A stretch of DNA of 64,000 bases from the NCBI RefSeq assembly GCF_002778275.1, contig NZ_NESG01000002.1, positions 372,001 to 436,000 of the forward strand, given 5' to 3'. Each line of letters starts with the position of its first letter. The stretch's first letter is position 1. A model generated the notes under the pieces. The model saw only the letters and a list, made by a program, of their open reading frames with translations. It was not told the origin of the DNA and ran no database searches. A program made the position numbers and the translations under genes. The stretch comes from Limnohabitans sp. G3-2. GTDB taxonomy: Bacteria; Pseudomonadota; Gammaproteobacteria; Burkholderiales; Burkholderiaceae_C. This document shows positions 17,045-24,812 of the stretch, in pieces.

Positions 17045-18244
17045 ATGAGCGTCCCCGCCCAAAAACTTGCACTTGAAGGCCTGCGGGTTGTCGAGTTCAC
17101 CCACATGGTCATGGGCCCGACCTGCGGGATGGTGCTGGCCGACATGGGGGCCGAAGTCATCAAAGTCGAGCCGTTGGAGGGTGACCGCACACGGCACTTG
17201 CTGGGTTCGGGCGCGGGCTTTTTCCCGATGTTCAACCGCAACAAAAAGAGCATCCAACTCAACCTGCAGTCTGCTGAAGGCGCCGAGGTGGCGCGTCGTT
17301 TGTGCGCCACGGCCGATGTGGTGGCCGAAAACTTCAAGCCCGGCACCATGGTCAAGTACGGGCTGGACTATGCCAGCTTGTCGGCCCAGCACCCCCAGCT
17401 GATTTATGCGAGCCTCAAGGGTTTTTTGCCTGGCCCATACGACCACCGTACAGCACTCGACGAAGTCGTGCAAATGATGGGGGGCCTGGCTTACATGACC
17501 GGGCGCCCGGGCGACCCCTTGCGAGCAGGCACCAGCGTGAACGACATCATGGGCGGTATGTTTGGGGCCATCGGTGTGCTGGGCGCGCTGATCCAGCGCG
17601 GCATCACCGGGCGTGGGCAAGAAATCCAGTCGGCCTTGTTCGAGAACAACGTGTTCCTGGTGGGCCAGCACATGCTGCAGTACGCCATCACGGGCAAAGC
17701 GGCCGAGCCCATGCCCAACCGCATCTCGGCCTGGGCCGTGTATGACGTGTTCACGGTCAAGAACGGTGAGCACATCTTTTTGGCGGCCGTGAGCGATGCG
17801 CAGTGGGTCACGTTCTGCGATGAACTCGGCTTTGCCGACCTCCAAGCCGACCCGCGCTACAGCGACAACAACGCCCGCGTGACCTTGCGCGCCGAGCTCA
17901 TCCCCGAACTGCGCCGCCGGCTGGCGGCCTTCACAGCGGCCGAGCTGGCGGCCATTTTTGAAAAAGCCGGTTTGCCCTTTGCGCCCATCGTCAAGCCCGA
18001 AGAACTGTTTGACGACCCCCACCTGCAAGCCACCGGGGGCTTGGCCGATGTGCGCTTGACCGATGGCGCCAAGTCCGGGCAAAGCGTGCCTGCGGCCTTG
18101 CTGCCCTTCACCATGGGGGGCCAGCGTTTGGGTGTGCGGCTGGAGCCGCCTTACCAAGGCGAAAACACCGATGAGCTGTTGCGCGGCCTGGGCCTGAGTG
18201 CTGGCGACATTGAACGCTTGCGCGCCTTGAAAGCCGTGGCCTGA
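17045..18244 (+). CDS. CaiB/BaiF family (class III) CoA-transferase
   Basis: The 399-aa protein belongs to the class III CoA-transferases, which move CoA between an acyl-CoA donor and a carboxylic acid through an aspartyl-CoA thioester. Typical segments are ALEGLRVVEFTHMVMGP at the N-terminus, the ADMGAEVIKVEPLEGD block, NKKSIQLNLQSAEG, and GQEIQSALFENN. The catalytic Asp is expected in the FNRNKKSI-to-GFLPGPYDH region (LDEVVQMMGG follows). The start ATG at 17045 is 8 bp past the DUF3297 stop; a TTG two codons earlier is possible. The substrate is not predictable from context. Confidence 0.92.
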   Translation: MSVPAQKLALEGLRVVEFTHMVMGPTCGMVLADMGAEVIKVEPLEGDRTRHLLGSGAGFFPMFNRNKKSIQLNLQSAEGAEVARRLCATADVVAENFKPGTMVKYGLDYASLSAQHPQLIYASLKGFLPGPYDHRTALDEVVQMMGGLAYMTGRPGDPLRAGTSVNDIMGGMFGAIGVLGALIQRGITGRGQEIQSALFENNVFLVGQHMLQYAITGKAAEPMPNRISAWAVYDVFTVKNGEHIFLAAVSDAQWVTFCDELGFADLQADPRYSDNNARVTLRAELIPELRRRLAAFTAAELAAIFEKAGLPFAPIVKPEELFDDPHLQATGGLADVRLTDGAKSGQSVPAALLPFTMGGQRLGVRLEPPYQGENTDELLRGLGLSAGDIERLRALKAVA

Positions 18245-18455
18245 AACGTGGGGTCTTGCCCAAGCGGTCGATGCCCCTCACAATCACCGCATGGCCATCC
18301 AGGTTTTGATTTTCGGCATCCACCTCGCGCGCAGCACGCGGGGCAAGCCTTGCGCGCCGCCGCAGGCCCTCTAAATTCCCTCTCTTTTTTGTCCGATTTC
18401 AATGCGGGCTGCGCTCACCCTGCAGCGCAGCCCGGCTGTTCACTGGAGATTTTTG

Positions 18456-19538
18456 ATGGCCGATTTGTTTGACAACCCCATGGGCCTGTGCGGCTTTGAG
18501 TTCGTCGAGTTTGCATCCCCTGTCGCCAACACCTTGGAGCCCCTGTTTGAAAAAATGGGCTTCACGCTGGTGGCCAAGCACCGCTCCAAAGACGTGGTGC
18601 TTTACCGCCAGGGCGACATCAACTTCATCGTCAACCGCGAGCCCAAGAGCTTGGCGGGCTACTTCGCTGCCGAGCACGGCCCTTGCGCTTGCGCTTTGGC
18701 GTTCCGCGTCAAGGACTCGCACAAAGCGTACGAGCGTGCGCTGGCGCTCGGGGCTCAGCCCGTGGATGTGCCCACCGGCCCGATGGAGTTGCGTTTGCCC
18801 GCCATCAAGGGCATTGGCGGTGCGCCTTTGTATTTGATCGACCGCTTTGAAGACGGCAAGAGCATTTACGACATCGACTTTGAATTCATCGAGGGCGTGG
18901 ACCGCCACCCGCCAGGTCACGGCCTCAAGCTCATCGACCACATGACGCACAACGTTTACAAAGGGCGCATGGCGTATTGGAGTGGCTTTTACGAAAAGCT
19001 CTTCAATTTCCAGGAAATCCGCTACTTCGACATCAAGGGCGAGTACACGGGCCTGACCAGCCAAGCCATGATGGCCCCTGACGGCATGATCCGCATTCCA
19101 CTGAACGAAGAGTCGGGCAAGACTGGTGGGCAGATCGAAGAGTTCTTGATGCAGTTCAACGGCGAAGGCATCCAGCACATCGCTTTGTTGACGGACGACA
19201 TTTTGAAAAGTGTCGACGCTTTGCAAATGGCGGGCATTCCCTTGATGAGCGCCCCCAACGACATTTATTACGAGATGCTCGAAGAGCGTTTGCCGGGCCA
19301 TGGTGAACCGGTGCCCGAGTTGCAAGCACGCGGCATCTTGATGGACGGCTCAACGGCCCATGGTGAAAAGCGCTTGTTGTTGCAGATCTTCAGCCAGACC
19401 CTGCTGGGGCCTGTGTTCTTTGAATTCATCCAGCGCAAGGCCGACGAAGGCTTTGGTGAGGGCAACTTCAAGGCGCTGTTTGAAAGTCTGGAGCGCGACC
19501 AGATCAGGCGTGGGGCGATCCAGGTGAATGCTGCCTGA
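18456..19538 (+). CDS. hppD: 4-hydroxyphenylpyruvate dioxygenase
   Basis: HPPD converts 4-hydroxyphenylpyruvate to homogentisate in tyrosine catabolism with a non-haem iron. The 360-aa protein has the two-domain vicinal-oxygen-chelate layout with the three iron ligands in the C-terminal half: His in [13 protein letters not shown], His in [12 protein letters not shown], and Glu in [18 protein letters not shown]. The last block is diagnostic for HPPD. The start at 18456 is the family start; the open frame to 18402 adds an unlikely extension. No homogentisate dioxygenase gene is visible nearby. Confidence 0.95.
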   Translation: MADLFDNPMGLCGFEFVEFASPVANTLEPLFEKMGFTLVAKHRSKDVVLYRQGDINFIVNREPKSLAGYFAAEHGPCACALAFRVKDSHKAYERALALGAQPVDVPTGPMELRLPAIKGIGGAPLYLIDRFEDGKSIYDIDFEFIEGVDRHPPGHGLKLIDHMTHNVYKGRMAYWSGFYEKLFNFQEIRYFDIKGEYTGLTSQAMMAPDGMIRIPLNEESGKTGGQIEEFLMQFNGEGIQHIALLTDDILKSVDALQMAGIPLMSAPNDIYYEMLEERLPGHGEPVPELQARGILMDGSTAHGEKRLLLQIFSQTLLGPVFFEFIQRKADEGFGEGNFKALFESLERDQIRRGAIQVNAA

Positions 19539-19559
19539 GCGCTTGCGCTGCGGGGGATT

Positions 19560-19634
19560 TGTGGGAGGCCGCCCCTGCGGCCGAAGGCTGCTGGATCACC
19601 CGCACCCATTCGCGAGCAGGGGCTCGCTCCTACA
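19560..19634. repeat. REP-like palindromic repeat pair, copy 1
   Basis: The unit begins TGTGGGAGGCCGCCCCTGCG and ends GCGAGCAGGGGCTCGCTCC, so its ends are inverted copies (TGTGGGAG / CTCCTACA). Each half folds alone: GGCCGC/GCGGCC and GCGAGC/GCTCGC, each around a 4-5 nt G/C loop. It fills the gap between the convergent hppD and recQ genes. The same element recurs at 21575, 23494-23835 and 31385. Confidence 0.85.
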
Positions 19635-19644
19635 TGGCAAGTGA

Positions 19645-21549
19645 TCAAGCTGCGCCGTTGCACACCCGCAGCACCTGCTCGCCGTAGGCCTCGAGCTTTT
19701 TCACGCCCAGGCCACTGATGCCCTGCAGGTCACTCAGGCTTTGTGGGGCGCTTTCAGCAATGGCGGCGAGTGTGGCGTCGTGGAAGATCACATACGCGGG
19801 CAGGTTGTGTTCTTTGGCCACCTCGGCACGCCAAGCTTTGAGGTTGATGTAGCGCACCATCGCGTCTGGCCCCAGGTTGGCGGCTGCCGGGCCAGGCGCG
19901 CTGCGGGTGCGGCTGCGCTTGTCGGCCCGCTGGCTGGTGCTCTCGCGCAGCTGCACCGGCACCTCGCCTTTGAGTACGGCGCGTGAGCCTTCGGTCAGGT
20001 GCAGGGTGCTGAAGCCGTCCTCCGTGTGCACATGCAAAGCGCCAATCGCGATCAGCTGGCGCATCACGGCACGCAGTTGCTGTTCGCTGTAGTCCGCGCC
20101 CAAGCCGAAGGTGCTGATGCTTTCGTGGCCGCGCTGCACCACTTTTTCTGTTTTTTTGCCACGCACGATGTCCATCGTGTGGCTGGCCCCAAAGTTGTGC
20201 CCACTGCTCTGGTGGCATCGGTACACGGTCGACAGCAATTTGCGCGCCGCATCGGTGCCGTCCCACACGTCGGGTGGGTTCAAGCAGTTGTCGCAGTTGC
20301 CGCAGTAGGGCATGTACACACCCTGCTCACCATCAGACGGTTTGGCATAGGCCTCACCAAAATAGCCCAACAAGCGCACGCGGCGGCAGTCGGTCGCCTC
20401 GGCCAGGCCCAGCAATGCATCGAGCTTGCCGCGCATGACCTGTTTGAATTCTTCTTCGGCCGGGCTCTCGTCGATCATGCGGCGCTGGTTCACCACATCT
20501 TGCAGGCCGTAGGCCATCCAAGCGTCCGATGCCAGCCCGTCGCGCCCGGCGCGCCCCGTCTCTTGGTAATAGCCTTCGATGTTCTTGGGCATGTCCAAGT
20601 GCGCCACAAAACGCACATCGGGTTTGTCAATGCCCATGCCAAAGGCCACGGTCGCGACCATCACCACGCCTTCTTCACGCAAAAATTCGTTTTGGTGCCG
20701 CTGGCGCATGCCTGCATCCAAACCCGCGTGGTAGGGCAGCGCGTGGATGCCGGCTTCGCACAGCATGGCCGCGACTTCTTCGACCCGCTTGCGCGATTGG
20801 CAATAGACCACGCCCGCCTCTTCAGGGTGCTCACGCTCAATGAAGCGCAGCAGCTGGGTGCTGGCGTCTTTTTTCTCGACGATGGTGTAGCGGATGTTGG
20901 GTCGGTCAAAGCTGCTGATGAACAGCTCGGCCCCCTCCAGCTGCAGGCGTTCCACGATGTCGGCACGCGTGAGCGCATCGGCGGTGGCCGTGAGTGCCAC
21001 ACGCGGCACGCTGGGGTAGCGCTCGTGCAGCACCGACAGGCCACGGTACTCGGGCCGAAAGTCATGGCCCCATTGGCTCACGCAATGCGCTTCGTCGATC
21101 GCAAACAGGCTGAGCAGCCCGCGCTCGAGCAGCGAGTCCATCTGTGCCAGAAAACGGCCGTTGGTTACCCGCTCGGGTGCGGCGTACAGCAGGGTGATCT
21201 CGCCGCGCAGCAAGCGCCGCTCGATGTCGCTGGCTTCTTCGCTGGTGAGGGTGGAGTTCAAAAAGGCGGCGCTCACGCCAGCCTCGTGCAGCGCGCCCAC
21301 CTGGTCGTGCATCAGTGCGATGAGGGGCGAGACGACGACGGTGATGCCGTGGCCTGCGCGCTGGCGTGCAATGGCCGGGATTTGGTAACACAGCGACTTG
21401 CCACCACCCGTGGGCATGAGCACCAGCGCATCACCCCCGGCCGCCACATGGTCGATGATGGCTTGCTGCGGGCCGCGAAAGGCGTCGTAGCCAAAAACTT
21501 CGCGCAGGATGGGGAGATGGGGGGACAAAAGCGGGGTGGGTGAGGGCAA
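19645..21549 (-). CDS. recQ: ATP-dependent DNA helicase RecQ
   Basis: RecQ is a 3'-5' helicase in recombination and replication-fork repair. All expected parts are visible: Q-motif region [10 protein letters not shown], Walker [15 protein letters not shown], the [18 protein letters not shown] box, TGRAGRDG motif VI, the zinc-binding cysteines in [12 protein letters not shown], the winged-helix domain, and a C-terminal HRDC domain ([20 protein letters not shown]). The start is uncertain: no ATG lies in frame near the domain, TTG codons at 21549 or 21528 fit the family length, and the frame stays open to a GTG at 21672 only by reading through a REP-like repeat. Confidence 0.93.
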   Translation of the reverse strand: MPSPTPLLSPHLPILREVFGYDAFRGPQQAIIDHVAAGGDALVLMPTGGGKSLCYQIPAIARQRAGHGITVVVSPLIALMHDQVGALHEAGVSAAFLNSTLTSEEASDIERRLLRGEITLLYAAPERVTNGRFLAQMDSLLERGLLSLFAIDEAHCVSQWGHDFRPEYRGLSVLHERYPSVPRVALTATADALTRADIVERLQLEGAELFISSFDRPNIRYTIVEKKDASTQLLRFIEREHPEEAGVVYCQSRKRVEEVAAMLCEAGIHALPYHAGLDAGMRQRHQNEFLREEGVVMVATVAFGMGIDKPDVRFVAHLDMPKNIEGYYQETGRAGRDGLASDAWMAYGLQDVVNQRRMIDESPAEEEFKQVMRGKLDALLGLAEATDCRRVRLLGYFGEAYAKPSDGEQGVYMPYCGNCDNCLNPPDVWDGTDAARKLLSTVYRCHQSSGHNFGASHTMDIVRGKKTEKVVQRGHESISTFGLGADYSEQQLRAVMRQLIAIGALHVHTEDGFSTLHLTEGSRAVLKGEVPVQLRESTSQRADKRSRTRSAPGPAAANLGPDAMVRYINLKAWRAEVAKEHNLPAYVIFHDATLAAIAESAPQSLSDLQGISGLGVKKLEAYGEQVLRVCNGAA

Positions 21550-21574
21550 AACAGCCGATATTGTGCATCCTGCA

Positions 21575-21649
21575 TGTGGGAGCGAGCCCCCGCTCGCGAA
21601 TGCTTGCTGTGGCGCAGCATGTATTCGGCCGCAGGGGCGGCCTCCCACA
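21575..21649. repeat. REP-like palindromic repeat pair, copy 2
   Basis: This is the reverse arrangement of copy 1: TGTGGGAGCGAGCCCCCGCTCG leads and GGCCGCAGGGGCGGCCTCCC with ACA closes. It occupies the 137-bp gap between the divergent recQ and queC genes and therefore sits on or beside their promoters. Confidence 0.85.
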
Positions 21650-21685
21650 GTGAAAGCGTCTCGTGCATGCACGACAATTCATGCC

Positions 21686-22405
21686 ATGCACACCTCCGCC
21701 CTCGTCCTGTTTTCTGGTGGTCAGGACTCCACCACCTGCCTGGCCCACGCTTTGAGCCGTTACGACCGCGTCGAAACCCTGGCCTTTGACTATGGTCAGC
21801 GCCACAAGGTTGAGCTGGACGCCCGCCTGAACGTGCTGGCCGCCATCAAGGCGCACTTTCCGCAATGGGCCTCCAAAATGGGCGAGGACCACCTGCTGGA
21901 CGCCGGCATCCTCGGCCAAATCAGCGAAACATCCTTGACCCGCGACACCGCCATTGAGATGGAAAGCTCGGGTCTGCCCAACACCTTTGTGCCTGGGCGC
22001 AACCTGCTCTTCCTCACGCTGGCAGCTGCCCTGGCCTACCGCCGAGGTTTGCAGGTCATCGTCACGGGCGTGTGCGAAACCGATTTTTCAGGCTACCCCG
22101 ACTGCCGCGACGACACCATGAAAGCCATGCAGGTTGCCCTGTCGCTGGGCATGGACCGCAAGTTGCTGATCGAAACCCCGCTCATGTGGATCGACAAGGC
22201 CCAGACTTGGCAGTTGGCGCACGACTTGGGCCAAAAGGCCCAGCCCCAAGGCGGCGGGTCAGCGCTGGTGGACTTGATCGTTGAGCACAGCCACACCTGC
22301 TATTTGGGCGACCGCACGCAACGGCATGACTGGGGGTATGGCTGCGGCCAGTGCCCGGCGTGCCAGCTGCGCTCGGCAGGGTTTGACCGATTTCAAAAGG
22401 CCTGA
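21686..22405 (+). CDS. queC: 7-cyano-7-deazaguanine synthase QueC
   Basis: QueC makes preQ0 from 7-carboxy-7-deazaguanine and ammonia using ATP, a step of queuosine biosynthesis. The 239-aa protein has the PP-loop [17 protein letters not shown] near the N-terminus, the [18 protein letters not shown] block, and the C-terminal zinc cysteines ([22 protein letters not shown]). The ATG at 21686 is the family start; the longer frame would translate a repeat element. The gene is 25 bp upstream of the MetH N-terminal-domain gene and may share its transcript. Confidence 0.95.
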   Translation: MHTSALVLFSGGQDSTTCLAHALSRYDRVETLAFDYGQRHKVELDARLNVLAAIKAHFPQWASKMGEDHLLDAGILGQISETSLTRDTAIEMESSGLPNTFVPGRNLLFLTLAAALAYRRGLQVIVTGVCETDFSGYPDCRDDTMKAMQVALSLGMDRKLLIETPLMWIDKAQTWQLAHDLGQKAQPQGGGSALVDLIVEHSHTCYLGDRTQRHDWGYGCGQCPACQLRSAGFDRFQKA

Positions 22406-22430
22406 ATCCCGCACTTTTACAATAGGGGCC

Positions 22431-23477
22431 ATGAAGACCCCTGTTTACACCCGCGCCCAAGCGCTGCCCGACATCCTGAACACCCGCATCGCCATCCTCG
22501 ACGGCGCCATGGGCACCATGATCCAGCGTTTCAAATTGACCGAGGCCGACTACCGAGGTGAGCGTTTCCAGGACTTCCCCAAAGACGTCAAGGGCAACAA
22601 CGAGTTGCTCAGCCTGACCCGCCCCGACGTGATCCGCGACATCCACGAAGGCTATTTGGCTGCCGGCGCCGACCTGATCGAGACCAACACCTTTGGCGCC
22701 ACCACCGTGGCCCAAGCCGACTACGACATGCAGCACTTGGCCCGCGAGATGAACTTGCAGTCCGCCCAATTGGCCCGTGCTGCTTGCGACAAGTTCTCCA
22801 CCCCCGACAAGCCCCGTTTTGTGGTCGGCGCCCTGGGCCCCACGCCCAAGACCGCCAGCATCAGCCCCGACGTGAACGACGCGGGTGCCCGCAACGTGAC
22901 TTTTGAAGAGTTGCGCGCTGCTTATTACGAACAGGTCGAAGCCTTGGTGGAAGGCGGCTCGGATGTGCTGCTGGTCGAGACGATTTTTGACACGCTCAAC
23001 GCCAAGGCTGCGCTGTTTGCCATCGAAGAATTCTTTGAAGCCAGTGGCCAGCGCCTGCCTCTGATCATCAGCGGCACCGTGACCGATGCTTCGGGCCGCA
23101 TCCTGAGTGGCCAGACCGTGACCGCCTTTTGGCACAGCGTGCGCCACGCCCAGCCCCTGGCCATTGGCCTGAACTGCGCCCTGGGTGCGACACTCATGCG
23201 CCCCTACATCCAAGAGCTGAACAAGGTCGCGGGCGACACCTTCATCAGCTGCTACCCTAACGCCGGTCTGCCCAACCCCATGAGCGACACCGGCTTTGAC
23301 GAGACCCCCGAAGTGACCAGCCGTTTGATCCACGAATTTGCTGCCGAGGGCTTGGTCAACATCGTGGGCGGTTGCTGCGGCACCACGCCGGACCACATCG
23401 GCGCGATCAGCCGTGCCGTGGGCCCGCTGGCCCCGCGCCATGTGCACGGCGGCTTCTTCTATTCAGAAGCGGCCTGA
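22431..23477 (+). CDS. metH: Methionine synthase, homocysteine-binding domain protein (MetH part 1)
   Basis: The 348-aa protein is the homocysteine S-methyltransferase module of cobalamin-dependent methionine synthase made as a separate polypeptide. It carries [11 protein letters not shown] near the N-terminus, [11 protein letters not shown], and the zinc-binding cysteines in GLNCALGA and [12 protein letters not shown], all intact. It ends cleanly where the linker to the pterin domain would begin. The remaining modules are encoded at 24813 on the same strand, with a repeat cluster and an opposite-strand phosphatase gene between. Two-gene MetH is known in Burkholderiales, so this is not a frameshift. 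Confidence 0.92.
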   Translation: MKTPVYTRAQALPDILNTRIAILDGAMGTMIQRFKLTEADYRGERFQDFPKDVKGNNELLSLTRPDVIRDIHEGYLAAGADLIETNTFGATTVAQADYDMQHLAREMNLQSAQLARAACDKFSTPDKPRFVVGALGPTPKTASISPDVNDAGARNVTFEELRAAYYEQVEALVEGGSDVLLVETIFDTLNAKAALFAIEEFFEASGQRLPLIISGTVTDASGRILSGQTVTAFWHSVRHAQPLAIGLNCALGATLMRPYIQELNKVAGDTFISCYPNAGLPNPMSDTGFDETPEVTSRLIHEFAAEGLVNIVGGCCGTTPDHIGAISRAVGPLAPRHVHGGFFYSEAA

Positions 23478-23493
23478 TACATCAGGCTGGTCT

Positions 23494-23835
23494 CTGTGGG
23501 AGGCCGCCCCAGCAGGAGCAGATCTTTTGTGGGAGGCCGCCCCAGCAGGAGCAAATCTTTTGTGGGAGGCCGCCCCTGCGGCCGAATGCATGCAGGGGCA
23601 ACGCGCACCATTCGCGAGCAGGGGCTCGCTCCCACGAACCCAGTCTTCCAGCAAGTGCTTTGGGAGGCTTGCCCCATCAGGAGCAAACCTCTTGTGGGAG
23701 GCTACTCCTGTAGCAGCAGATCTTCTGTGGGAGGCTTGCCCCAGCATAAGCAGATCTTCTGTGGGAGGCCGCCCCTGCGGCCGAATGCATGCAGGGGCTA
23801 CGCGCACCATTCGCGAGCAGAGGCTCGCCCCCGCG
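23494..23835. repeat. Cluster of seven REP-like units in tandem
   Basis: Units beginning TGTGGGAGGC (or a close variant) start near 23495, 23528, 23561, 23660, 23694, 23727 and 23760. Five are half-units 33-34 bp apart with a C-GCAGGAGCA-ATCTT type tail; two (23561 and 23760) are complete elements with both palindromes. The blocks from 23561 and 23760 are near-identical over roughly 95 bp, offset by 199 bp. The cluster fills the gap between metH part 1 and the convergent phosphatase gene. Confidence 0.85.
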
Positions 23836-23838
23836 CAC

Positions 23839-24585
23839 TCAGTCTTCCAGCAAGAGCCGCTGTAACTCGGCCAGCTCCTGCGGGCTCAGGCCAATGGCGC
23901 CGTTCAAATAGTGGGCCATACCGCCATGCTCGGTGTCCACCGCTTCAAAGGCGGCATGCAAAAACTCGGGTTGCACTTGCCACAGCACCTTCATCACATG
24001 CGGGTGGCCTTGGCCTTCCAAGCGGGCGTCGCGTTTGTAAAGCTGGTTGGTCAGCAAATAGTCGTGCTCGATGGTGGCCCGATCAACGCCCAGCGCTGAC
24101 AGCAGCAGCGCAGCGGCAAAGCCCGTGCGGTCTTTGCCAGCCGTGCAGTGGAACACCTGGGGCGTGGGCTGCTCCAGCAGGTGCTTCAAAAAACGGCCGA
24201 AAGTGTCCGCGTTCTGGTTCACAAAATCGCGGTAGGTTTCGCGCATCAAGTCGACCGTCTCTTCGGTGGTGGGCACAATGCCTTGCGCCACCAAGGCCTG
24301 CATGCGGGCGATCACGGTGGGCTCGATCGTCAGGGCCACACGTTCGATGCCAGCAATGGCATAAGGCGTGGCGGTGTATTCGGCCACGCCCCGAAAGTCC
24401 AGGCTGTGGCGCACGCCCAGCGCCTGCAAACGGGCCACGTCACTGTCGGTCAAGCCCGCCAGATGGTCCGAGCGGAACACCCGGCCGCGTCGCACGCGTT
24501 GCCCGTCAGCGGTCCGGTAACCGCCCACATCGCGGAAGTTGGAGGCGCCTTGGAGGGGGCCGATTGGGTTGGGTATGGGGGTCAT
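23839..24585 (-). CDS. Tyrosine-protein phosphatase (SIW14/LipA-like PTP)
   Basis: The 248-aa protein contains the cysteine phosphatase loop HCTAGKDRTG near residue 150, preceded by the N-terminal ASNFRDVGGYRTADG segment and the FRSDHLAGLTDSD block. These are typical of bacterial 'tyrosine-protein phosphatase' proteins related to LipA of Listeria and to phosphoinositide phosphatases. The catalytic Cys, the Lys-Asp of the loop and the Arg are all present. The start at 24585 is the family start. The gene is opposite in direction to both metH parts and lies between them. Its last 15 bp are partly duplicated inside the neighbouring repeat cluster. Confidence 0.87.
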   Translation of the reverse strand: MTPIPNPIGPLQGASNFRDVGGYRTADGQRVRRGRVFRSDHLAGLTDSDVARLQALGVRHSLDFRGVAEYTATPYAIAGIERVALTIEPTVIARMQALVAQGIVPTTEETVDLMRETYRDFVNQNADTFGRFLKHLLEQPTPQVFHCTAGKDRTGFAAALLLSALGVDRATIEHDYLLTNQLYKRDARLEGQGHPHVMKVLWQVQPEFLHAAFEAVDTEHGGMAHYLNGAIGLSPQELAELQRLLLED

Positions 24586-24685
24586 GTGCGTTTGAAAAGG
24601 GATGGCCTCATTGTGCGGCCTGCAAACTGGAAAACCTGTCATCTTGGTGCAAAGCGGGGGCCGACCTTCTCTTTCAGGCCTCCGG

Positions 24686-24692
24686 TTAAAAT
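24686..24692 (+). promoter_or_regulatory. Possible -10 element for the riboswitch-metH transcript
   Basis: TTAAAAT stands 12 bp before the riboswitch aptamer in the gap divergent to the phosphatase gene, a sensible place for the -10 box of the metH part 2 leader. No convincing -35 hexamer is visible. Confidence 0.3.
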
Positions 24693-24703
24693 CTCTGCTT
24701 CCC

Positions 24704-24810
24704 AAGGAGCGTTGCAGCCCGCCGCCGTCAAGGCGCCGCAGGTCAGGCTTGGGGCCTTCAATTCCTGATTGTTTTGCACAACGACGCTCACCTGTAGCCC
24801 CAAGGTGAGC
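24704..24810 (+). promoter_or_regulatory. S-adenosylhomocysteine (SAH) riboswitch with ribosome-site switch
   Basis: The leader has the SAH aptamer signatures: AAGGAGCGTTGCAGC at 24704-24718, the central CAGGCTTGGGG at 24744-24754, and GCACAACGACGCTCACC closing at 24776-24792. GAGCG pairs with CGCTC as stem P1. The aptamer 3' strand GCTCACCT (24786-24793) is also a perfect complement of AGGTGAGC (24803-24810), which contains the ribosome binding site AGGTGAG of the GTG start at 24813. SAH binding should hold GCTCACC in P1 and free the ribosome site, raising translation of metH part 2 when SAH accumulates. The family is known upstream of ahcY and met genes in proteobacteria. Confidence 0.88.
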
Positions 24811-24812
24811 CT

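Noticed and set aside
17027..18157. Antisense open frame opposite the CoA-transferase
   Set aside because: Low-complexity composition and no ribosome site; the plus-strand CoA-transferase explains the region.
19999..21543. Plus-strand open frame of 514 codons opposite recQ
   Set aside because: RecQ motifs are complete on the minus strand, and the antisense product shows no domain.
23494..23760. Regular 33-34-bp spacing of repeat units, like a CRISPR array
   Set aside because: The units are contiguous with no unique spacers, they are palindromic REP-like pieces, and no cas gene lies near.
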